Below, piece after piece: positions 56,802 to 64,000 of a DNA stretch of 64,000 nucleotides. Both the position numbers and the translations under genes were made by a program. The notes under the pieces are model-generated. The model ran no database searches, was not told the DNA's origin, and saw only the letters and a program-made list of their open reading frames with translations. Source of the DNA: Liolophura sinensis (lineage: Eukaryota > Mollusca > Polyplacophora > Chitonida > Chitonidae); contig NC_088305.1 in NCBI RefSeq assembly GCF_032854445.1, forward strand, positions 13,397,606 through 13,461,605, given 5' to 3'. Position 1 is the stretch's first letter. Each line of letters starts with the position of its first letter.

Positions 56802-56957
56802 TATTTGAACCTTTTACCAGCAATCTGCGGATGGCTGTTTGTTTTCCCCGGGCCTTGCCCGGTTTTCTCCCACCATAATGCTGGCCGCCGTCATATAAGT
56901 GAAATATTTTGAGTACGGTGTAAAACACCAATCAAATAAATAAATATTTGAACCTTT
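56802..56957 (+). mobile_element. SINE-N, 5'-truncated, with perfect 13-bp target-site duplication
   Basis: Only the 3' 130 bp is present, starting in the body at TACCAGCAATCTGCGG and ending in (AAAT)n. TATTTGAACCTTT occurs exactly at 56802-56814 and 56945-56957. Confidence 0.96.
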
Positions 56958-57398
56958 GAGTCCCGCACAGCAAGTACTAATGTAGCTTGGTTGCCTTAAA
57001 TAGCTTGGTTACGCAGTCGCATAATGTCGTCTGTTATCATGGAGTGTTTGAAACTGTGTGTCATGTAGGTGGCTTGTGAGGGAGTTATAGGTTCTCTTCC
57101 AATCTCAAGCGAACTAAGATCGATTGTCAGTGAAATATTGGGTTAAGGATTTTGCTAATTTTGTAGCCAAGCGGCATTTTAAATGCCGCATATGTTTTGA
57201 TGCCATTTCGTCATGTTTCTTAGCCGTATCTATCTCTGCTTAGTCCGTGCAAACATTAATACTGTGCATTGTTTCGTGTACGCAGAACAACAGTGAACTG
57301 GTCAAGGTAAATCTATTATTGAGCATTGCACCTGAATTGTAATTCGCAGCATCGTGTTTGTCAGGAATTTTGTACTTAAAACATAACAGAAAACCGTT

Positions 57399-57744
57399 CA
57401 CTGTTTCTGAGTGAGTGAGTGCTTGGGGTTTAACGTCGTTCTCAACAACTTTTCAGTCATATGACGACGAAGGAATCCTTAGGGTGTATGTTATGTACCT
57501 ACTTGTTGCAGGACGGATTTCCTCCGCTCTTTTATCTAGTTCTGCTTCACTGAGATGACTTACCGAAGGCAAGTAAGCCGCCCCGCCCGAGCCATTATAC
57601 TGATACGGGTCAACCAGTCATTGCACTATCCCCTTCATGCTGAACGCCTAGCGATGTAGTTACAACTCCCTCTTTTTATAGTCTTAGGTGTGACTTGACC
57701 CAGGATTGACCCTGGATCTACCGCTCCGGAAGCCACTGTTTCTG
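57399..57744 (-). mobile_element. SINE-C, nearly complete, with perfect 11-bp target-site duplication
   Basis: Element 57410-57733. On the minus strand it begins within the anticodon arm (GGCTTCCGGAGCGGTAGATC), keeps the B box GGGTCAATCCTGG, and ends GGGTTTAACGTCGTTCTCAA (given strand) with a GAGTGAGTG tail. CACTGTTTCTG occurs at 57399-57409 and 57734-57744. This shows that SINE-C also inserts with target duplication after 5' truncation. Confidence 0.95.
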
Positions 57745-57958
57745 CGTTGCATGTAACTAACCCTTCGTAAATTTATGTTACTTGAGACTTGATAATAATT
57801 GAATTGGATGTGTGTGCCCAGATTGTCAAACTTGAACTTCTTTAGGTGGTTGATAGTTTTTGTTTGAATGTATGGTTTTTACCCTATTCCGTTAACACAG
57901 GAGATGTCAGTGGTATCCTCGTTACAGGTCATATATTCCCCCAAACACACGTGTGAAT
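57745..57958. other. Unassigned stretch
   Basis: Nothing recognised between two SINEs. Confidence 0.4.
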
Positions 57959-58233
57959 GATATCACACCACTGGGGCCTCCGTGGCTCAGTTCGTTAGCG
58001 CGCTAGCACTCAGGAGCCTCTCACCAAATGCGGTCGCTGTGAGTTCAAGTCCAGTTCATGCTGGCTTCCTCTCCGGCCGTAAGTGGGAAGGTCTGGCACC
58101 AACCTTCGGATGGTCGTGGGTTTCCCCGGGCTCTTCCCGGTTTCCTCCCAACGTAATGCTGGCCGCCGTCGTATGAGTGAAATATTTTTGAGTAAGGCGT
58201 AAAACACCAATCAAATAAATAGATATAAGACCA
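57959..58233 (+). mobile_element. SINE-N, near full length
   Basis: The head starts GGGGCCTCCGTGGCTCAGTT (57973) with a 13-bp deletion after GCTAGCA. The B box GAGTTCAAGTCCAG is intact, the body is complete, and the tail is short. GATATCACACCA (57959-57970) and GATATAAGACCA (58222-58233) may be the target duplication, with two mismatches. Confidence 0.93.
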
Positions 58234-58329
58234 GCCCCCTTTGAAACAAGTATAAGGCTAGCTACAGTGTAGCACATAGCTATTCCAGTGGGGCACATAT
58301 TTGCCCATTCTTCAGAAAGTTCAGCCGTA

Positions 58330-58553
58330 TGATGTACACTTATTCTTTGATTTGATTGGTGTGTTACGCCGTATTCACTTATACCACAGCGGACAGGATT
58401 ATGGTGAGAGGAAACCGAGCAGAGCCCGGGTGAAACCCACGTCCATCGGCAGGATGCTGGGAGACCTTCCGAATTTCGGCAAGAGAGGAAGCCGGTTTGA
58501 GCTGGTTTTGCAACGCGCTGGCACGCTAACCACCTCGGCCACGGAGAACCCCG
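58330..58553 (-). mobile_element. SINE-N, diverged
   Basis: Inverted relative to the copy ending about 100 bp away. The head GGCCACGGAGAACCCC and body GGAAACCGAGCAGAGCCC are recognisable. The B-box region is altered to GAGCTGGTTTTGC-type sequence, and the tail is reduced to TTTGATTTGATTGG. Confidence 0.88.
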
Positions 58554-58664
58554 CATGATATCGAGTTACACAAGTATTAATTCACAGCGTTGAGTGTTTC
58601 GAAGGGTAAGGCGTTCACCTAACACAGAAACTGAATGGGCTTCTATTTTTTTTTTTGTTTCTGT

Positions 58665-58750
58665 AGTAAACTATACACCCTTAGCACCATGTCTTAAGAA
58701 GAATTAAGTAAAAACATGCAGCGTTATTACTTGCGATGTTACTGATTAAA
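58665..58750 (-). repeat. Family B fragment
   Basis: TTAGCACCATGTCTTAAGAA, GAATTAAGTAAAAACATGCA and the TTACTTGCGATGTTACTGA end correspond to the outer (non-core) part of the family. Confidence 0.6.
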
Positions 58751-58932
58751 AAGTTTTTTCAAGAAGATAAAAGCAGTTTTACTCTGAGGGAGAAATGTAT
58801 TTTATTCTGAGCAGTATGCTGATGTATTGGTCATATTGTCATTGAAAGTTTAAAATACAAGCGGACTGAAGTATTACCTTTGGACAAGTGGGATGTCATA
58901 CACCTGACACTTTCCCCAAATACGTTGTGTTA

Positions 58933-59004
58933 TATTTTATTTATTTATTTGATTGGTGTTTTACGCCGTACTCAAGAATATTTTACTCATACGACAGCGG
59001 AATT
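58933..59004 (-). mobile_element. SINE-N 3' fragment
   Basis: The (AAAT)n tail and TTGATTGGTGTTTTACGCCG to CATACGACAGCGG are present and close to consensus. The element is truncated within about 70 bp of its 3' end. Confidence 0.85.
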
Positions 59005-60044
59005 ATTTTATAGGGGAAACGTAAGTCATGCCGAGACAAACCTAAGATGGCAGTTTGGAAATTGGTATCTGGTCTCTCATAACAGGCAAAACAAGGCAAT
59101 CTGAAATTGTTCATCTACCAAGACTCTAATGCAAGTGGGTAAAATCTAATAGTTAAAATGTCTATGCTTGTGAATGAAGAGCTATTATGAAAATAGTTAG
59201 AGGATTCATCAATATTCTAATTTCTGAAGAGACTTTTTGTACGACGCTTGAACACTTGTCGAATGTACCGGTAACGCAACTTAATGTTGAAAACAATGAA
59301 AAAAATTAGTTAGAAGGAAAAAAGATGTTGTTGTCCCCAGGGGAATTTTGGCCCATTGTCCATTCTGCTCATAAGAAACAGAGAATATAAACGTTTCCAC
59401 CCATTACATCATCAAGTCTTCGATACTGCAATTCCGCCATTGTGACTACATCGGTTTGCTGATGATAGCAGCATTGTTAAAGTAGCGTTGGCTGATGAAA
59501 GCAGCTTTGTTAAAGTAACGTTCATGACGTCTTAAAATGAATGTGCTGTCAACCAATAAGCACGTTCCACAAACATAGCACAAACCACCCTAGAACTAAG
59601 AAAGTATATAAAGTACGGAAATAAGACGGGATCAGGCTAAAAACAGTTCACAGTTTTCAATGATGTTGGAAAGACGCAAAAGTATATTCTAGAGTCCGAT
59701 CTTCTGAAGCATGAACACCGCATATGGCCGAGTAAGTCATGACTGTAGCTCCAATCAACCCAGCCCATAAATATATGTATATATGCTTAACGCTTTACGT
59801 CGTACTTAACTATTTTTAAAGTCTTTGGTATACACCCCGTGAAGTAGGTCTCACAGTTCCTTAAGCGGGTATGTGTGGCCAGATACCAGCTATCACAATG
59901 GTGGTCGGAAGTTATAAGCTGGACATGTGACTTTGCTACAACAAACCAGTGAAAATGTTCAAAAGAGGACATAACTTCAATAAGTGCTGAAAGACATTTT
60001 GATCTTGGCTGCTTGATTTTTCATCCACTTTGGCATCCTGGCTT
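59005..60044. other. Unassigned stretch with motif D
   Basis: Motif D (CACAGTTTTCAATGATGTTG) lies at 59649-59682, preceded by AAGTATATAAAGTACGG at about 59606. A SINE-C-like TTTACGTCGTACTTAACTA scrap sits at 59793-59812, and a weak family B trace near 59870. No gene recognised. Confidence 0.5.
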
Positions 60045-60235
60045 TTACACATATTTTAACTACAATTTGCACATATCGTAGCTAAAATTCACACGTGTCC
60101 TAACTAGAATTCATAAATATCGTAACTTCTGTTTGCACGAATCTTAGCTACAATTTCCAGGTGTCGTTGCTGTATCGTAACTATAAGTTCCGCATATGGA
60201 GACTACAATTTTCACATATTTTAGCTACTATATCG
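60045..60235. repeat. Degenerate ~27-bp tandem repeat
   Basis: Loose repeats of CGTAACTACAATTTGCACAT with many changes, about seven units. Confidence 0.75.
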
Positions 60236-61465
60236 TAAATGGATTAAATAAATACATGCTTTATACATGCTTTATAATAATATCTTACCTGTTGTATATA
60301 CCATTAGAATCAACGCTATATCTATGATTGAAAATGTCTCCGGAAAGGAGACCCATTCAAATTTTTGTATTCTGTTTTGTTTAGGTTTTGGGGTCAAAAT
60401 CTGCCTAGAGTTGTGAAGTGTGATATGTACTGTCTGGCAAAATTCCAGAGATAAGATGTAACCTTTTGCAGGACAAATGTCTAAAAAACGCAAGTCGATT
60501 GAGCAATCTTGATATCGACCATTTACCTGCCTGATACGGTCGATTCGGGATGATACGCGTGGTCCATGTCAACATTCATAGGTCATAATGTGCTACCAGA
60601 GGTGTTTTTGCTGATAAACTTTACGCTGCGCCATGTGTCTTTGTACTAACTCGGCGTTACAAAGAAAGCCAAGATTGCGAGTTTGTTTAGTTCGCATCAC
60701 ACTGTCCTCGCACCTTTTTCCCGCCCTTCGCCCTTCAGGTCTCCCCTCAAAGTGTTTTTGGTGGAGTTATATACAATGGTCATGTCACCATCATATCGAT
60801 CCACAGCTGATTGTTGTTTTGCTCAGAAACGTGCAGCGTCTGACCCTAAGCTCATCATCTGACAAAACGGTATAAATGGCGAGGGTTCGCCGCCAGCTGT
60901 CAAAATCGAGACAAAATAATTGTTTTTCGTTGATGTTAGCGGTCAATGCCAATAAATCTCCAGTCAGTTGATTTCCTAAGTTGTCTTCCGACCTCCAGTT
61001 GTGTTACTATTGCTGCTATACGCTCATGTCAGTTTGTCCAGGTCGCGAACAGAATCTGTTCAGTTTAACCTAGGGATTTTTTTTAGTCTGACTATGGTCT
61101 TGGCAACTCTGTATCCAGTGTGTAGTGACCCAAAAAATGGCATTAATATATTACATGTAGAAACAGAAATCGTATAAATCAACAGACTTAGTAAGAAAAA
61201 CAAACTGAAAAACATAGGAGAAAATTGCGTTGTATCAGTCTACTGGAGGGGAATAAAAGTCTACTGGAGGGGAATAAAATCTTGTCTGGTAAATAGTTTC
61301 GCAATTATCGGTTTTAGTATTCGTTTTCAGTGAAAAAAGCGTGTCGTATTATGTAATCCTTTGCATTCTCGTATAATTCTTGTAAAGGAGCGCGTTTTTC
61401 ACCAATGGATGATCCATGTACTCTTCATTAATGCAGGTTTTATTTATTCCTTGTAAGTTGAGGTT
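60236..61465. other. Unassigned stretch with a 21-bp duplication
   Basis: GTCTACTGGAGGGGAATAAA occurs at 61238 and 61259. Otherwise nothing recognised. The 80-codon frame at 60633-60875 has no motif. Confidence 0.5.
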
Positions 61466-61612
61466 TTGTTATTTATTTATTTATTTATTTTATTTGATCG
61501 GTGTTTTACACCGCACCCATTAATATTTCACTTATACTACGGCGGCCACCATTATGGTGGGAGGAAACCGGGCAGAGCCCTGTGGAAGGTCTGTGGCCAC
61601 GTAGGGCCAGAG
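61466..61612 (-). mobile_element. SINE-N, 5'-truncated and internally deleted
   Basis: The (AAAT)n tail, GGTGTTTTACACCGCACCCA, GGCGGCCACCATTATGGTGG and GGGCAGAGCCC are present. The body then jumps to GTGGAAGGTCTGTGGCC, and the head is missing. Confidence 0.88.
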
Positions 61613-63204
61613 AGAATTTATAAATTTATGATTTATGATTATGATTTATTTATGTTATTTATCATTAGTTAAGATGAACTGATTTATAAATTCTTTGATA
61701 TTTCCGGTCCAGGCGCTTCAAAAAACAAAAGAAACATCTGCCGGCATGTCTATCTAACACTTCGAACAAGCTCGATCAAATTTACCTCACTTATAACATA
61801 CCTTACCTTACATATAGTTAAACTTGGAAAGAGGATCTTTATTTCTACAGAAAATTACAGTTTTTACTTTTCCTTTAATTTTTTTTTCCTTTAACGTATG
61901 TGTAGCTTCCCCAATATGCGTTAAAGCTTTAATATCACTAACATCATTAGTATTCAAGAAGACACATGTAAGTGAAAGGCGTGAATGGCTTTCTAATATT
62001 AGATCTCGTGTTAAAGAAACCGGTGTTTAATTCCATTTTCTCTTGGCATGAGATATGATGGCTATTCACACACATCCATGTCGCGGCTGTTTCGGTTTCA
62101 TCTATTCCCACGCTTTTCTAGTTTCTCTGTGTTTAAACCGGAACAGCTTAACCTCACTGGTGAAGTCTCTCCATGTATCCTCACCATAGTGTACGGGTCC
62201 TCGATACAGCGGCGTGGGATAGGCCAGCGTGTCTCTGAAAGCTTTACAACAGCACGAGTGGCCATAAGAAAGCCTTCGAGTCAGGCAATCACTTTTAATT
62301 TTCTTTGGCACACTCCTTCCGTGGCTACTCAAGCTTATGCCGAAGAAAATGTCAGTGGACACAAGACGGCAGCCTGTCTCCGCTTGGAATGTTCTTTCAA
62401 AGCGTGGGTGGCTGCAAATAATCGTACGTATCTTTGCCAAAGACAAATTCTTCTCATTTACCAGAGTAGGTGGTAATATTCTTTCCTGTATCCTTGTCTG
62501 CAATATCTATTCTCTGTATCAGCCCTTCCTGAAAGACCACTCTTCCCTAAAGTTGTGTGGCTTAACCTCCGAACCGTGATCAGTCTGCAGTTCTCGGAAG
62601 TGGCTTTGTAGCGGCCAGCCCGCGTGGCTTACTCTTCAGAACCTGTACACAACTATATTTTTATGTTATTTTGACGTGACCGCAAACGTTTGATTGCAGT
62701 CTGTTCCCCTCTGGCTCACTGGTCAAAACACGGAACGTAATCCGCGGCTCACCAACTTCATCCCCTCTCCCTCAAACCATTTGTTTTTATGTCCCCTCTC
62801 AGATACTACTTGTCGTGCATCCACCACCTCCGCGTCGATTTATAACACATAGAATTGTTCTGTCCAGTGGTATGGACAATAGTGGAAAGATATTGACATG
62901 ATCGACATTCGATGGCTGCTTTGAGCTTTGAGCTAAACCAGGTATACGGGCTTACATTTCATTCCAGATTTATGGTGTACTGGAGAATTTAGCATTACTA
63001 CGACTGCTGTTATGTTTATGAGTGAACCAGGGGAAGGCCATCTCCCTTAGCTGGGTATTTACCAACGTCTCTACTTCTTGCAATCCATTCAGATTGGGAT
63101 TCGAGCCTTCGACCACAATGGAGCCGACGAAAATAGCGCTAAAGTCGAAGAAGATTGCCATTTTCCCCTGGAGTATATGTAAAACCGCACACTTTTCCCC
63201 TTAT
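61613..63204. other. Unassigned stretch with overlapping open frames
   Basis: The plus frame 62048-62476 (142 codons) and minus frame 62102-62503 (133 codons) overlap and are the longest pair of non-repetitive opposed frames in the window. The region is GC-richer than its surroundings. I recognise no domain in either, and splice sites are not convincing. GGATTCGAGCCTTCGACC near 63099 is B-box-like on the minus strand. Confidence 0.4.
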
Positions 63205-63350
63205 ACGTTTTACACTTTTTAAACATTGATATGAACACTTGGAATAAAAGCGAATTGCTAATTGACAAGAGGCCGTATTTAACGCTTTGTCACGCAATTA
63301 TCACGCTGTCGTCACTGCTTTAGTCTCACTCTCCATGTCGTTTGTATTAC
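63205..63350 (+). repeat. Family B dispersed repeat, worn
   Basis: ACACTTTTTAAACATTGATA, ATTGACAAGAGGCCGTATTT and ATTATCACGCTGTCGTCACT match the family core, with the CCGGTTACGTG segment mostly lost. Confidence 0.75.
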
Positions 63351-63440
63351 TTTATTTTACATAAACTAATTAGAATTAGTGCAGATAAAGGGATTGTTTT
63401 AGAAAAATACTCCTGTATTACTCTAATGTATGAATGTCCC

Positions 63441-63698
63441 TACACTAAAAAAACTGATCTGTTAATTTTAACGCAAAGTCTGTTGTATGGGTGATACAAG
63501 CAAATATTCTATTATTATAACGTAATATTGTGTCATACGCAACATTATATCCTGTTATTCTAATAGTCTTTATTTGGAATTAATAAAATACGTATGTTAT
63601 AGTTAACAGAGCAATCTATTGCAATATCAGAATACATTCTAGTATCACTCAGACAATAAACTTTCGGCTAAAATTAACAGATTAATTTTTTGAGTGTA
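63441..63698. mobile_element. MITE with ~30-bp terminal inverted repeats, TA-flanked
   Basis: The left end CACTAAAAAAACTGATCTGT (63443) pairs with the right end ACAGATTAATTTTTTGAGTG (to 63696). TA flanks both sides (63441-63442 and 63697-63698). The interior shares AATATTCTATTATTATAACG and ATATCAGAATACATTCTAGT with the 44549 element. It has no coding capacity. The TA duplication suggests Tc1/mariner-type mobilisation. Confidence 0.88.
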
Positions 63699-64000
63699 AT
63701 TTAGGGCGTCGCCAGAGCGCCTTTAACCATCACATAGACTAACTAATCACGAGAGACGTACACAATCAATGGGAGACTACATTCTGTAAGATTCCCTCGC
63801 TTTATCTGGGGATTACGTTTGAAACACAATCTTGAATAAACATGGATCCATGTTAACAAGGTAATAGCCAGACAAACAGGGATCTGACGTAATACATCTG
63901 GTGTGTGTAATATTATGGAACACCCAGACATAGGCATGATTCATGTTAGGGCTGAATCAAAGATTGAGTCATTGGCTGATAGGTATTTGTGTCTGTGTTA
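63699..64000. other. Unassigned stretch
   Basis: Nothing recognised. A short minus-strand frame (63743-63937) has no motif. Confidence 0.4.

Noticed and set aside
57973-58060. Functional tRNA gene at SINE-N heads (also 32694, 50076)
   Set aside because: A and B boxes are too far apart for an ordinary tRNA (about 70 bp start to start in the 32694 copy), no cloverleaf is evident, and the head continues into the SINE body.

Overview
The window reads as non-coding, repeat-rich DNA from an invertebrate animal nucleus. It is AT-rich and has no operons, no long single-copy reading frames and no recognisable protein family. It is crowded with tRNA-headed SINEs, short inverted-repeat elements and satellites. 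The commonest SINE (called SINE-N here) has an (AAAT)n tail and a conserved body resembling what I remember of mollusc SINEs with a Nin-type central domain, so a mollusc or another lophotrochozoan is my best guess. That is an inference, not a search result. No protein-coding gene can be called with confidence. Nearly all longer open frames lie inside SINEs or tandem arrays.

Dispersed repeats, named by me. SINE-N: about 20 copies or fragments, full length about 265-270 bp, A and B boxes, many 5'-truncated, several with clear target-site duplications. SINE-C: tRNA-Pro(CGG)-like head, about 360 bp, (GTGA)n-type tail, plus a subtype with a different middle. SINE-T: two weaker tRNA-like units. Family B: an unclassified element of roughly 300 bp, about 16 copies, with a core around GTTACGTGTGACCATTTGCC. 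Family E: three copies of a ~200 bp repeat. TIR elements: a MITE family near 44.6, 52.3 and 63.5 kb, a separate MITE at 19.8 kb, and a ~1 kb TA-flanked element at 33 kb.

Tandem repeats. The largest is a 2.47 kb array of about 82 30-bp units (21890-24355). Others are a 29-bp array (29660-30845), an 83-bp and a 37-bp array almost touching (52883-53931), a degenerate array at 17.8-19.0 kb split by a family E copy, and smaller arrays with 17-, 19-, 21-, 22-, 40-, 49-, 84- and 100-bp periods. A perfect 81-bp inverted repeat sits beside a long (TA)n tract at 1.0-1.3 kb.

Layout. 0-7 kb: SINEs and the palindrome. 7-16 kb: mostly unique, with scattered SINEs. 17-24.4 kb: satellites and a MITE. 25-32 kb: family B and the 29-bp satellite. 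32-36 kb: SINEs and the TIR element. 36-41 kb: mostly unique. 41-49 kb: dense SINE-C and family B. 50-56 kb: satellites. 56-64 kb: SINEs, family B and a MITE. The unique stretches could be introns or intergenic DNA. The sequence alone does not decide.
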